From contig SZWC01000036.1 of assembly GCA_023375785.1 (NCBI GenBank), positions 2,040-37,914 on the forward strand: DNA of 35,875 bases, given 5' to 3'. Made by a program: the position numbers and the translations under genes. Shown one piece after another: positions 6,601-20,654 of the stretch. The DNA comes from Penium margaritaceum. Its lineage: Eukaryota; Streptophyta; Zygnematophyceae; Desmidiales; Peniaceae. The notes beneath the pieces were generated by a model. That model made no database searches, was not told where the DNA came from, and was given only the letters and a program-made list of their open reading frames with translations. How positions within the stretch are numbered: position 1 is the stretch's first letter; each line of letters opens with the position of its first letter.

Positions 6601-8561
6601 AGTGTGTTTCTAACCACTATGTTTCTGATCACTGTGTTTATGGCCAATGTGTTTCTGACCACTGTGTTTCTGACCACTGTATTTATGACCACTGTGTTTC
6701 TGACCACTGTGTTTCTGACCACCGTAATCCTGACTACCGTGTTTCTGACCGCTTTGTTTCTGACCAGTGTGTTTCTTACCACTATGTTTCTAACCACTGT
6801 GTTTCTGACCACTGTATTTCTGACCAGTGTGTTACTGACCAGTGTGGTTCTGTCCATTGTGTTTTTGAAGAGTGTGTTTCTGATCACTGTGTTTCCCACT
6901 TGTGTGTTTCAGACCACTGTGTTTCTGACCACTGTGTTTCTGACCACTCTGCTTCTGACCACTGTGTTTCTGGCCACTATGTTTCTGACATGTGTGTTTC
7001 TGACATATGTGTTTCTGACCAGTGTGTTTCTGACTTGTGTGTTTCTGACCACTGTGTTTCTGACCACTGTGTTTCTGAACATTGTGTTTCTGACCGCTGT
7101 GTTTCTGACCACGGTGTTTCTGACCAGTGTGTTTCTGACCACTGTGTTTCTGACCTGTGTGTTTTTTACCAGTGTGTTTCTCCCCACTGTGTTTCTGACT
7201 GGTATGTTTCTGACCACTGTGTTTCGGACCAGTGTGTTTTTGACTAGTGTGTTTCTGACCACTGTGTATTGGACCACTTTGTTTCTGACCACTGTGTATC
7301 TGACCAATGTGTTTCTGACCAGTGTGTTTCTGACCAATGTGTTTCTGACCACTGTGTTTCTGACCACTCTGTTTCTGACCACATTGTTTCTGACCACAGT
7401 GTTTTTGACCACTGTGTTCCTGATCACAGTGTTTCTGGCCACTGCGTTTCTGACCACTATGTTTCTGATCACTGTGTTTCTGACCACTGTGTGTCTGACC
7501 ACTGTGTTTCTGGCCAGTGTGTTTCTTACCAATGTGTTTATGACCACTGCGTTTCTGACCAATGTGTTTATGACCACTGTGTTTCTGACCACTGTGTTTG
7601 TGACCAGTGTGTCTGAAAACTGTGTTTCCAGCCAGTGTGTTTTTTACCGGTCAGTTTCTGACCACTGTTTTTCTGACCAGTGTGTTTCTGATCACTGTGT
7701 TTCAGACCAGTGTGTTTTTAACCAGTGTGTTTCTGACCACTTTGTATCTGACCACTATGTTTCTGACCATTGTGTTTTTGACCACTGTGTTTCTGACAAC
7801 TGTGTTTCTGACCACTGTGTTTCTGACCACTGTGTTTCTAACCAGTGTGTTTCTGACCAGTGTGTTTCTGACAAGTGTGTTTCTAACCATTGTGTTTCTG
7901 ACCACTGTGTTTCTGGCCAGTGTGTTTCTGACCACTGTGTTTCTGACCACTGTGTTTCTGACCAGTATGTTTCTGATCACTGTGTTTCAGCCCACGGTGT
8001 CTCTGACCGCTGTGTTTCTGACAAGTGTGTTTCTGACCACTCTCTTTCTGAACAGTGTGTTTCTGACCACTGTGTTTCTGACCAGTGTTATTCTGACCAC
8101 TGTGTTCCTGACCACTGCGTTTCGGACCACTGTCTTTCTGACCACTAGGTTTCTGACTAGTGTGTTTCTCACCACTGTGTTTATGACCACTATGTTTCCA
8201 ACCAGCGTGTTTCTGACCACTGTGTTTCTGACCACTGTGTTTCTGACCACTGTGTTTCTGACCAGTATGTTTCTGAACAGTGTGTTTCTGACCACTGTGT
8301 TTCTGACAAGTGTGTTTCTGACCACTGTGTTTCTGACCTGTATGTTTCTGACTAGTGTGTTTCTTACCACCGTGTTTCTGACCACTGTGTTTGTAACCAC
8401 TGTGTTTCTGACCATTGTGTTTCTGACCACTGTGTTTCTGATCAATGTGTTTCTGATTACTGTCGTTCTGACCACTTTGTTTCTGACCACTGTGTTTCTG
8501 ATCAGTTTGTTTCAGACCGCTGAGTTTCTGACCACTGTGTTTCTGACCACTGTGTTTCTGA

Positions 8562-9540
8562 CCCTTGTGTGTTTTACTAGTGTGTTTCTGACAACTGTGT
8601 TTCTGACCAGTGTGTTTCTGACTACAGGGGTTCTGACCAGTGTGTTTCTGACCAGTGTGTTTCTGACCACTGTGTTTCTGACCACAGTGTTTCTGACCAC
8701 AGTGTTTCTGACCACTGTGCTTCTGAACACTGTGTTTCTTGCCAATGTGTTTCTGACATGTGTGTTTCTGACATGTGTGTTTCTGACCAGTGTGTTTCTG
8801 ACCAGGGTGTTTCTGACCAGTGTGTTTCTGACCACTGTGTTCCTGACAACTGTGTCTCTGACCAGTGTGTTTTTTACCAGTGTGTTTCTGACCACGGTGT
8901 TTTTGACCGGTATGTTTCTCAACACTATATTTCAGACCAGTGTGCTTTTGACCAGTGTGTTTCTGACCACTGTGTATCTGACCACTTTGTTTCGGACCAC
9001 TGTGTATCTGACCAATGTGTTTCTGATCACTGTGTTTCTGACCACTGTGTTTCTGACCACCGTGTTTCTGACCACTGTGTTTCTGACCACACTGTTTGTG
9101 ACCACTGTGTTTTTTACCTCTGTGTTTCAGACCACTCTGTTTCTGACCAGTGTGTTTGTGACCAGTGTGTTTCTGACCATTGAGTTTCTGACCACTGTGT
9201 TTCTGGCCAGTGTGTTTGTGACCACTGTGTTGCTGACCACTGTGTTTCTGACCACTGTGTCTCTGACCAGTGTGTTTCTGACCACTGTGTTTCTGACCAC
9301 TGTGTTCCTCACCACGGTGTTCATGACCCCTGTGTTTCTCACCAGTTTGTTTCTTACCACTGTGTTTCTGGCCAGTGTGTTTCTGACCACAATGTTTCTG
9401 ACCACTGTTTTCTGACCACTGGGTTTCTGACTAGTGTGTTTCTGACCACTGTGTTTCTGACCACTTTGTTTCCGACCCGTGTGTTTGTGAACACTGTGTG
9501 TCTGAGCAGTGTGTTTCTGACCAATCTGTTTTCAACCAGT
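8562..9540. repeat. Higher-order block B, second copy
   Basis: Diverged copy of 5641-6600 at an offset of about 2.92-2.94 kb. It ends just upstream of the right copy of block A. Confidence 0.8.
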
Positions 9541-9848
9541 GTGTTTCTGACCACTATGTTTATCAGCACTGTGTTTATGACCAGTGTGTTTCTGACCACT
9601 GTGTTTCTGACCACTGTATTTCTGACCACTGTGTTTCTGACTACTGTGTTTCTGACCACCCTGTTTCTGACTACTGTGTTTCTGACCACTTTGTTTCTGA
9701 CCAGTGTGTTTCTTACCAGTGTGTTTCTGAGTACTGTGTTTCTGACCACTGTGTTTCTGACAAGTGTGTTTCTGACCACTGTGTTTCGGACTGGTGTGTT
9801 TCTGACCAGTGTGTTTCTGACCATTGTGACTCTGACCAGTGTGTTTCT

Positions 9849-11640
9849 GACCAGTGTGTTTCTGACCAATGTGTTTCTGACCACTGTGTTTATGAACACT
9901 GGGCTTCTGACCAGTGTGTTTCTGACCACTGTGTTTTTGACCACAGGGTTTCTGACAGGTGTGTTTTTGAACACTGTGTTTCTAACCAGTGTGTTTCTGA
10001 CCACCGTGTTTCTCACCAGTGTGTTTTTTACCACTGTGTTTCTGACCAATGTTTTTCTGACTAGTGTGTTTCTGGCCACTGTGTCTCTGACCACTGTGTT
10101 TCTGACCACTGTGTTTGTGACCACTGTGTTTCTTATGACTATGTTTCTGACCACCGTGTTTCAGACCACTGTGTTTTTGACCAGTGTGTTTCATACCAAT
10201 GTGTTTCTGACCACTGTGTTTCTGACCAGTGTGTTTCTGACCACTGTGTTTCTGACCAGTGTGTCTGACAAATGTGTGTCTGACCAGTGTGTTTTTGACC
10301 AGGGTGTTTCTGAACAGTGTGTTTCTGACCAGTGTGTTTCTGACCACAGTGTTTCAGACCTGTGTGTTTTTGACCAGTGTGTTTCTGACCACTGTGTATC
10401 TGACAACTGTGTTTCCGACCAGTGTGTTTCTGACCAATGTATTTCTCACCACTGTGTTTCTGAGCAACGTGTTTCTGACCAGTGTGTTTCTGACTGGTAT
10501 GTTTCTAACCATCGTGTTTATGACAACTGTGTTTTTGGCCAGTGTGTTTCTGACCACTGTATTTCTGACTACTGTGTTTCTGACCAATGTGTTTCTGACC
10601 ACGGTGTTTCTGATTCCTGTGTTTCTGACCATTGTGTTTCTGACCACTGTGTTTCTCACCAGTGTGTTTCTGACCACTCTGTTCCTGCCAACTGTGTTTC
10701 TGACCAGTGGGTTTCTGACTAGTGTGTTTCCGACCATAGTGTTTATGACCACTATGTTTCCGACCAGTGTGTTTCTGACCACTGTGTTTCTGGCTAGTGT
10801 GTTTCTGACCACTGTGTTTTTGACAAGTGTGTTTCTGACCACTGTGTTTCTGACCGGTGTGTTTCTGACCAGTGTGTTTCTGACCACTGTGTTTCTGACC
10901 ACTCTGTTTCTAACCACTGTGTTTCTGACCACTATGTTTCTGACCAGTGTGTTTCTGATCAATGTGTTTCTAATTACTGTGTTTCTGACCACTGTGCTTC
11001 TGACCACTGTGTTTCTGATTAGTGTGCTTCTGACCGCTGTGTTTCTGACCAGTGTGTTTCTGATCACTGTGTTTCTGACCCTTGTGTTTTTGACCAGTGT
11101 CTTTCTGACCACTGTGTTTCTGACCAGTGTGTTTCTGACCACTGGGGTTCTGACAAGTTTTTCTGATCACTGTGTTTCTGACCACTGTGTTTCTGACCAC
11201 TGTGTTTCTGGCCACTGGGTTTCTGACGTGTGTTTCTGACATGTGTGTTTCTGACCAGTGTGTTTGTCACCAGTGTGTTTCTGACCAGTGTGTTTCTGAC
11301 CACTGTGTTTCTGACCACTGTGTTTCTGACCACTGTGTTTCTGACCAGTGTGTTTCTGACCACTGTGTTTCTGACCAGTGTGTTTTTGACCAGTGTGTTT
11401 CTGACCACTGTGTTTCTGACCACTGTGTTTCTGACCACTGTGTTTCTGACCAGTGTGTTTCTGACCACTGTGTTTCTGACCAGTGTGTTTTTGACCAGTG
11501 TGTTTCTGACCACTTTGTTTCTGACCGGTATGTTTCTGACCACTGTGTATCAGACCAGTGTGGTTTTGACCAGTGTGTTTCTGACCACTGTGTATCTGAC
11601 CACTTTGCTTCTGACCACTGTGTATCTGACCAGTGTGTTT
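9849..11640. repeat. Higher-order block A, right copy
   Basis: Counterpart of the block at 4441-6100. It shares even the shortened 13-base unit at 10260, which indicates common descent by segmental duplication within the array. The left copy abuts the transposon directly. This copy is preceded by ordinary units, so the duplication boundary coincides with the array's left edge. Confidence 0.9.
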
Positions 11641-14600
11641 CTAACCAGTGTGTTTCTCACCACTGTATTTCTGACCACTGTGTTTCTGACCAGTGTGTTT
11701 ATGACCACTGTGTTTCTGACCAGTGTGTTTCTGACCAGTGTGTTTCTGACCTTTGTGTTCTTGACAACTGTGTTTCTGACCACTATGTTTCTTACCACTG
11801 TGTTTCTGACCACTGTGTTTATGCCCACTGTGTTTTTGACCACTGTGCTTCTAACCAGTGTGTTTCTGACAAATGTGTTTGTGACCAATGTGTTTCTGAC
11901 CAGTATGTTTCTGACCAATGTGTTTCTGACCACTGTGCCTTTGACCAGTTTGTTTCTGACCACTGTGTTTCTGGCCGCTGTGTTTCTGACCACTGTGTTT
12001 ATGACCACTGTGTTTCTGACCAGTGTGTTTCTGACCACTGTGTTTCTGACCACTGTGTTTCTGACTACTGTGTTTCTGACCAGTGTGTTTCTGACCACTG
12101 TGTTTCTGACCAGTGTATTTCTGACCAGTGTGTTTCTGACCACTGTGTTTCTGACCAGTGTGTTTTTGACCACTGTGATGCTGACCACTGTGTTTCTGTC
12201 CACTGTGTTTAAGACCATTGTGTTTCTGACCACTGTGTTTCTGACCGGTGTGTTTATTTCCAATGTGTTTCTGATCACTTTGTTTCTGACCAGTGTTTTT
12301 CTGATCACGGTGTTTCTGAGCACCATGTTTCTGACCACTGTGTTTCTGAGCACCATGTTTCTGACCACTGTGTTTCTGACTAGTGTGTTTCTGACCACTG
12401 GGTTTCTGACCACTGTGTTTTTGACCACTGTGATTCTGACGCCTGCGTTTCTGACCAGTGTGTTTTTTACCACTGTGTTCCTGACCAGTGTGTTTCTGAC
12501 CAGTATGTTTCTGACCACTGTGTTTCTGACCACTATATGTCTGACCACTGGGTTTCTGACCAGTGTGTTTCTGACCACTATGTTTCTGACCACAGACTTT
12601 CGGACCAGTGTGTTTATAATCACTGCGTTTCTGACTGGTGTATTTCCAACCACATAGTTTCTGACCACTGTGTTTCTGACCACTGTGTTTCTGACCATCG
12701 TGTTTCTTACCACTGTGTTTCCGACCACTGTGTTTCTGACCACTGTGTTTCTGACCACTGTGTTTGTGACCACTGTGTTTCTGACCACAGTGTTTCTGAC
12801 CACTGTGTTTCTGTCCACTGTGTTCCTGACCATTGTGTTTTTGACCATTGTGTTTCTGACCACTGTGTTCCTTACCAATGTGTTTCTGACCACTGGGTTT
12901 CTGACCATTGTGTTTCTGACCAGTGTGTTTCTGACCACTGTGTTTTTGACCAGTGTGTTTAAGACCAATGTGTTTCTGACCCGTGTTTTTCTTACCACTT
13001 TGTTTCTGACCACTGTGTATCTGACCACTGTGTATCTGACCACTGTGTTTCTGACCACTGTGTTTCTGACCACTGTGTTTGTGAGCACTGTGTTTCTGTC
13101 CACTGCGTTTCTGACCACTGTGTCTCGGACTTGTGTGTTTCTGAACAGTGTGTTTCTGACCACTGTTTTTCTGACCATTGGGCTTCGGACCGGTGTGTTT
13201 CTGACCAGTGTGTTTCGAACCCCTGTGTTTCTGACCAGTGTGTTTCTGACCACTGTGTTTCTAACCAGTGTGTTTCTGTCCACTGGGTTTCTGACCAGTG
13301 TGTTTCTGACAACTATGTTTCTGGCCATTGTGTTTCTGACCACTGTATTTCTGACTACTGTGTTCCTAACCATTGTGTTTCTGACCAGTGTGCCTATGAC
13401 CAGTGTGTTTATGACCAGTGTGTTTCTGACCACTGTGTTTCTGATCAGTGTGTTTCTGACCGCTGGGTTTCTAACCACTGTGTTTCTGACAACTGCGTTT
13501 CTGACCTCTGTGCTTCTGACCACTGTGTTTTTAGCCACTAAGTTTCTGACTCCAGTGTTTCTAACCGGTGTGTTCCTGACCAGTGGGTTTCTGACCACTG
13601 CGTTTCTGACCGGTGTGTTTCTGACCACTGTGTTTCTGACCAGTGTGTGTCTGACCAGTGTGTTTCTGACCACTGTGTTTCTGACGACTGTGAGTTTGAC
13701 CAGTGTGTTTCTGACTTCTGTGCTTCTGACCACTGTGTTATTGACTAGTGTGTTTCTGACCACTGTGTTTCTGACCAGTGTGTTTATGACCACTGTGGTT
13801 CTGACCACTGTGTTTCTGAGCACTGTGCCTCTGAGAAGTGTGTTTCTGATCACTGTGTTTCTGACCACTGTGTTTCTGACCACTGTGATTGTGACCATTG
13901 TGTTTCTGACCATTGTGTTTGTGACCACTGTGTTTTTGACCAGTGTGTTTCTGACCGCAGTGTTTCTGACCGGAGTTTTTCTGACCAGTGTGTTTCTAAC
14001 CTCTGTCTTTCCGACCACGGTGTTTATGACCACCGTGTTTCTGACCACTGTATTTCTGACCAGTGTGTTTCTGACCACCGTGTTTCTGACGACTATGTTT
14101 CTGACGAGTGTGTTTCTGACCACTATGTTTCTGAGCACTATGTTTGTGACCAGGGTGTTTCTGACCATTGTGTTTCTGACCACTCTGCCTCTGACAAGTT
14201 TGTTTCTGACCACTGTGTTTCTGACCACTGTGTTTTTCACCAGTGTGTTTCTTACCAATGTGTTTATGACCACTGTGTTTCTGACCACTGTGTTTCTGGC
14301 CAGTGTGTTTCTGACAACTGGGTTTCAGACCATTGTGCTGCCGACCACTGTGTTTCTGACCACTGTGTTTCTGACCAGTGTGTTTCTGACCACTGTGTTT
14401 TTGACCTGTGTTTCTCAGACCACTGTGTTTCTGACCACAATGTTTTTGACCACTCTGTTTGTCACCACTGTATTTCTGACCACTGTGTTTCTGGACACTG
14501 TGTTTCTGACCAGTGTGTTTATGACCAATGTGTTAATGAACACCGTGTTTCTGACCACTGTTTTTCTGACCAGTGTGTTTCTGCCAACTGGGTTTCTGAC

Positions 14601-17054
14601 CATTGTGTTTCTGACCATTGTGTTTCTGACCAATGTGTTGCTGACCAGTGTGTTTCTGACCATTGTGTTTTTGACCTGTGTTTTTCTGACCACTGTGTTT
14701 CTGACCACTGTGTATCTTACCACTGTGTTTCTGACCACTGTGTTTCTGACCACTCTGTTTGTCACCGCTGTGTTTCTGACCGATGTGTTTGTGACCACTG
14801 TGTTTCTGACCACTGTGTTTCTGACCACTGTGTTTCTGACCAATGTGTTTCTGACCACTGTGTTTCTAACCAGTGTGCTTCTGACCAGTGTGTTTCTGAC
14901 CAGTGTGTTTCTGACCCCTGTGTTTCTGACCAGTGTGTTTCTGACCACTGTGTTTCTGACTAGTGTGTTTCTCTCCAGTGGGTTTCTGACCAGTGTGTTT
15001 CTCACCACTGTGTTTCTGACCAGTGTGTTTCTGACCGCTGGGTTTGTGACTATTGTGTTTCTGACCACTTTGTTTCGGACCACCGTGTTTCTGACCCCAG
15101 TGTTTCAGACCAGTGTGTTTCTGACCACTGTGTTTCTGACCAGTGTGTTTCGGACCATGGGGTTTCTGACCAGTGTGTTTCTTACCACTGTGTTTCTGAG
15201 CAGTGTCTTTCTGACCAGTGTGTTTCTAACCACTGTGTTTCTGACCAGTGAGTTTCTGACCAGTGTGTTTCTAACCACTGTGTTTCTGACCACTGTGTTT
15301 CTGACCACTGTGTTTCTGACGACTGTGTTTCTGACCAGTGTGTTTCTGACCAGTGTGTTTATGACCGCTGTTTTTCTGACCACCGTGTTTCTGACCAGTG
15401 AGCCTTTGACCAGTTTGTTTCTCACCACTGTGTTTCTGACCAATGTGTTTCTGACCACCGTGTTTCTAACCACTGTGTTTCTGACCAGTGTATTTCTCAC
15501 CATTGTGTTTCTGACCAGTGTGTTTCTGACCACTGTGGTTCTGACAACTGTGCCTCTGACCAGTTTGTTTCTGACCACTGTGATTCTGACCACTGTGTTT
15601 CTGACCACCGTGTTTCTGACCACTGTGTATATGACCAGTGTGTTTCTGACCACTGTGTTTATGACCAGTGTGTTTCTGACCACTGTGTTTCTGAACACTG
15701 TGTTTTTGACCAGTGTGTTTCGGACCACTGTGTTTCTGACCAGTGTATTTCTGACAAGGGTGTTTCGGACCACTGTGTTTCTGACAAGTGTGTTTTGGAC
15801 CACTGTGTTTCCGACCACTATGTTTCTGACCACTGTGTTTATGACCACTGTGTTTATGACCACTGTGTTTGTGACAAGTTTGTTTCTGTCCAATGTGTTT
15901 TTGACCACTGTGTTTCTGAGCAATGTGTTTCTAACCAGTGTCTTTCCTACCACTGTATTTCTAAGCACTGTGTTTCTGACCACTGTGTTTCTGACCACTA
16001 TGTTTCTGACCACTTTATTTCTGACCACTGGGTTTGTGACCTGTGTGTTTCTGACCACTGTGTTTATGACAACTTTGTTTCTGACCAGTGTGTTTCTGCC
16101 CACAGAGTTTCTGACCAGTGTGTTTCTGACCACTGTGTTTCTCACCGGTGTGTTTCTAAACCACTGTATTTCTGACAACTGTGTTTCTGACCACTGTGTT
16201 TCTGACCACCATGTTTCTGACCACTATGTTTCCAACCACTATGTTTCTGACCACTATGTTTCTGACCAGTGTGTTTCCGACCACTAAGTTTCCGACCACT
16301 GTGTTTCTTACCTGTGTGTTTCTGACCACCGTGTTTCTGACCAGTGCGTTTGTGACTAGTGTGTGTCTGACCACTGCGTATGTGACCACTGTGTTTCTGA
16401 CCAGTGTGTTTCTAACCACTGTGTTTCTGACCACTGTGTTTCTGACCACTGTGTTTCAGACTTCTGTATTTCTGACAACTCTGTTTCTGACACCTGTGTT
16501 TCTGACCACTGTGATTCTGACCACTGTGTTTCTGACCAGTGTGTTTCTGACCATTATGTTTCTGACCACCGTGTTTCTGGCCAGTGTATTTCTGACCACT
16601 GTGTTTCTGACCAGTGTGTTTCTGACCACTGTGTTTCTGACCACTGTGTTTCTGACCACTGTGTTTCTGACCAGTGTGTTTCTCACCAGTGTGTTTCTGA
16701 CCAGTGTGTTTCTGACCATTGTGTTTCTGACCACCGTGTTTCTGGCCAGTGTATTTCTGACCACTGTGTTTCTGACCAGTGTGTTTCTGACCACTGTGTT
16801 TCTGACCACTGTGTTTCTGACCACAGTGTTTCTGACCACTGTGTTTCTGACCACTGTGTTTCTGACCAGTGTGTTTCCCACCATTGTGTTTCTGACCAGT
16901 GTGTTTCTGACCACTGTGGTTCTGACCATTGTGCCTCTGACCAGTTTGTTTCTGACCACTGTGATTCTGACCACTGTGTTTCTGACCACTGTGTTTCTGA
17001 CCACTGTGTTTCTGACCAGTGTGTTTATGACGACTGTGTTTCTGACCACTGTGT

Positions 17055-17090
17055 TTCTTGTTTCTGGCCAGTTGACCAGTGTGTTTCTGA
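17055..17090. repeat. Scrambled pair of units with conserved total length
   Basis: Here two units read TTTCTTGTTTCTGGCCAG followed by TTGACCAG instead of two normal 15-mers. Internal deletion and insertion cancel, so the phase before and after is unchanged. Confidence 0.7.
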
Positions 17091-18479
17091 CCACTGTGTT
17101 TCTGACCACTGTGTTTCTGACCAGTGTGTTTCTGACCACTGTGTTTCTGACCAGTGTGTTTTTGACCACTGTGTTTCTGACCACTGTGTTACTGACCACT
17201 GTGTTTATGACCACTGTGTTTCTCACCACTGTGTTTCTGACCAGTGTGTTTCTGTCCAATGTGGATCTGAAAACTGTGTTTCTTACCAGTGTGTTTCTGA
17301 CCAGTGTGTTTTGGACCACTGTGTTTCTGAGCACTGTGTTTCTTAGCACTGTGTTTCTGACCACTATGTTTCTGACCATTGTATTTCTGACCACTGGGTC
17401 TGACCTGTGTGCTTCTGACCACTGTGTTTCTGACCACTGTGTTTAAGACCAGTATGTTTCTGACCACAGAGTGTCTGACCAGTGTGTTCCCGACCACTGC
17501 GTTTCTGACCGGTGTATTTCTAACCACTGTATTTCTGACCACTGTGTTTCTGACCACTATTTTTCTGACCACCGTGTTTCTGACCACTGTGTTTCCAACC
17601 ACTGTGTTTCTGCCCACTGTGTTTCTGACCAGTGTGTTCCCGACCACTCAGTTTCTGACCACTGTGTTTCTTACCTGTGTGTTTATGACCACTGTGTTTC
17701 TGACCAGTGTGTTTATGACCAACGTGTTTCTGACCACCGTGTATGTGACCACTGTGTTTCTGACCAGTGTGTTTCTAACCACTGTGTTTCTGACCACTGT
17801 ATTTCTGACCACTGTGTTTCTGACCTCTGTATTTTTGACCAATGTGTTTCTTACCAGTGTGTTTCTGACCACTGTGTTTCTGACCACTGGGTTTCTGACT
17901 AGTGTATTTCTGACTAGTGTGTTTCTGACCACTGTGTTTCTGACCGGTGTGTTTCTGACCACTGTGTGTCCGAGCAATGTGTTTCTGACCACTGTCTTTC
18001 TAACCTCTGTCTTTCTGACCACGGTGTTTCTGACCAGTGTGTTTCTGACCACTGTGTTTCTGACGACTGTGTTTCTGACTAGTGTGTTCCTGACCACTAT
18101 GTTTCTGACCACTGTGTTTGCGACAATGGTGTTTCTGACCATTATGTTTCTGACCATTGTGCCTCTGACAAGTTTGTTTCTGACCACTGTGTTTCTGACC
18201 ACTCTGTTTCTGACCACTGTGTTTCTGACTAGTCTGTTTCCGACAACTGGGTTTCTGACCATTGTGTTTCTGAAACACTGTGTTTCTGACCACTGTGTTT
18301 CTGACCAGTGTGTTTCTGACCACTGTGTTTTTGTCCTGTGTTTTTCTGACCACTGTGTTTCTGACCACTGTGTATGTGACATCTCAGTTTCCAACCACTG
18401 TGTTTCTGACCACTCTGTTTGTCACCGCTGTGTTTCTGACCACTGTGTTTCTGAACAGTGTGTTTCTGACCAGTGTGTT

Positions 18480-18840
18480 TCTGACCAATATGTTTATGAC
18501 CACCGTGTTTCTGACCAGTGTGTTTCTGACCAGTGTGTTTCTGACAACTGGGTTTCTGACCATTGTGTTTCTGACCAGTGTGTTTCTGACCAATATGTTT
18601 ATGACCACCGTGTTTCTGACCAGTGTGTTTCTGACCAGTGTGTTTCTGACAACTGGGTTTCTGACCATTGTGTTTCTGACCACTGTGTTTCTGACCACTG
18701 TGTTTCTGACAACTGTGTTTCTGACCACTGTGTTTCTGACCAGTGTGTTTCTGACCAATATGTTTATGACCACCGTGTTTCTGACCAGTGTGTTTCTGAC
18801 CAGGGTGTTTCTGACAACTGGGTTTCTGACCACTGTGTTT
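18480..18840. repeat. Local 105/165-bp repeat of a 7-unit block
   Basis: A distinctive block containing AATATGTTTATGACCACC and ACAACTGGGTTTCTGACC occurs with its anchor at 18487, 18592 and 18757. The first two copies are 105 bp apart. The third follows after 165 bp (four extra ordinary units). Confidence 0.88.
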
Positions 18841-20654
18841 CAGACCACTGTGTTTTTGACCAGTGTTTTTCTGACCACTGTGTTTCTGTCCAATGTGTAT
18901 GTGACCACTGTGTTTCTGACCACTGTGTTTCTGACCACTCTGTTTGTCACCACTGTGTTTCTGGCCAATGAGTTTGTGACCACTGTGTTTCGGACCACTG
19001 TGTTTCTGACCACTGTGTTTCTGACCAGTGTGTTTCTGACCAGTGTGTTTCTGACCAGTGTGTTTCTGACCACTGTGTTTCTGACCACTGTGTTTCTGAC
19101 CAGTGTGTTTCTGACCAGTGTGTTTCTGACCAGTGTGTTTATGACCACTGTGTTTCTGACCACTGTGTTTCTGACCATTGTGTTTCTGACCAGTGAGCAA
19201 CTGACCAGTTTGTTTCTGACCACTGTGTTTCTGACCAATGTGTTTCTGACCACTGTGTTTCTGACCACTCTGTTTCTGACCAGTGTATTTCTCACCATTG
19301 TGTTTCTGACCAGTGTGTTTCTGACCACTGTGGTTCTGACCACTGTGCCTCTGACCAGTTTGTTTGTGACCACTGTGATTCTGACCACTGTGTTTCTGAC
19401 CACTGTGTTTCTGCCCGGTGTTTTTCTGACCAGTGTGTTTGTGACCACTGTGTTTCTGACCACTGTGTTTCTGAACACTGTGTTTCTGACCAGTGTATTT
19501 CTGACCACTATGTTTTTTACCAGTGTATTTCAGACCACTGTGTTTCTGACCACTGTGTTTCCGACCACTGTGTTGTTGACCACTGTGTTTCTGACCACGG
19601 TGTTTCTGACCATTGTGTTTCTGACCACTATGTTTCTGACCACTGTGTTTCTGACCACTGTCCTTCTGACCGGTGTGTTTCTGACCACTGTGTTTCTGAC
19701 CATTGTGCTTCTGACCGGTGTGTTTCTGACCAGTGTGTTTCTGAACCCTGTGTTTCTGACCACTGTGTTTCTGACCATAGTGTTTCTGACCAGTATGCTT
19801 CTGATCACTATGATCCTGACCATTGTGTTTCTAAACACTGTGTTTCTGACCACTGTGTTTCTCACCACTGTGTTTCTGAGCAGTGTGCCTCTGACCAGTG
19901 TGTTTATGACGAGTATGTTTCTGACCACTGTGTTTCTGATCAGTGTGTTTCTAACCACTGGGTTTCTGACCACTGTGTTTCTGACCACTGTGTTTCTGAC
20001 CACTGTGTTTCTCACCACTGTGTTTCTGACCCCAGTGTTTCTGACTAGTGTGTTTCTCACCAATGTGTTTCTGACCAGTGGGTCTCTAACCACTGGATTT
20101 GTGACCAGTGTTTTTTAGACCACTGTGTTTCTGACCAGTTTGTTTCTGACTGGTGTGTTTATGACCACTGTGTTTCTGTCCGATGTGTTCCTGACCAGTG
20201 TGTTTCTGACCATTGTGTTTCTGACCACTGTGTTTCTGACCATTGTGTTTCTGACCACTGTGTTTCTGACCAGTGTGTTTATGACCAGAATCTTTATGAC
20301 CACTGTGTTTCCGACCACTCTGATTCTGACCAGTGTGTTTCTGACCACAGTGTTTCTGACTACTGTGTTTCTGACCAGTGTGTTTCTGACCATTGTGTTT
20401 CTGACCAGTGTGTTTTTGACCACTGTGTTTCTGACCACTGTGTTTCTGACCAGTGTGCCTCTGACCACTGTGTTTCTGACCACTGTGTTTCAAACCACTG
20501 TGTTTTTGTCCATAGTGTTTCTCACCACTGTGCTTGTGACCACTGTGTTTCTGACCAGTGTGTTTCTGACCACTGTGCTTCTGTCCACTGTGTTTCTGAC
20601 CTCTGTGTTTCTGACCACTGTGTTTATGACCACTCTCTTTCTGAACACTCTGTT

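Noticed and set aside
11550-14288. Long minus-strand frame of Val-Val-Arg-Asn-Thr repeats (also 32784-35459)
   Set aside because: It overlaps the + strand frames over the same repeat. All three minus frames of the consensus are open, so it carries no information.
12670-16287. A 1,205-codon + strand open frame of Val-Phe-Leu-Thr-Thr repeats, and similar ones at 22971-26429 and 26419-29679
   Set aside because: The frame cannot gain a stop by one substitution and simply runs between indels. There is no unique domain, start context or alternative evidence of coding.
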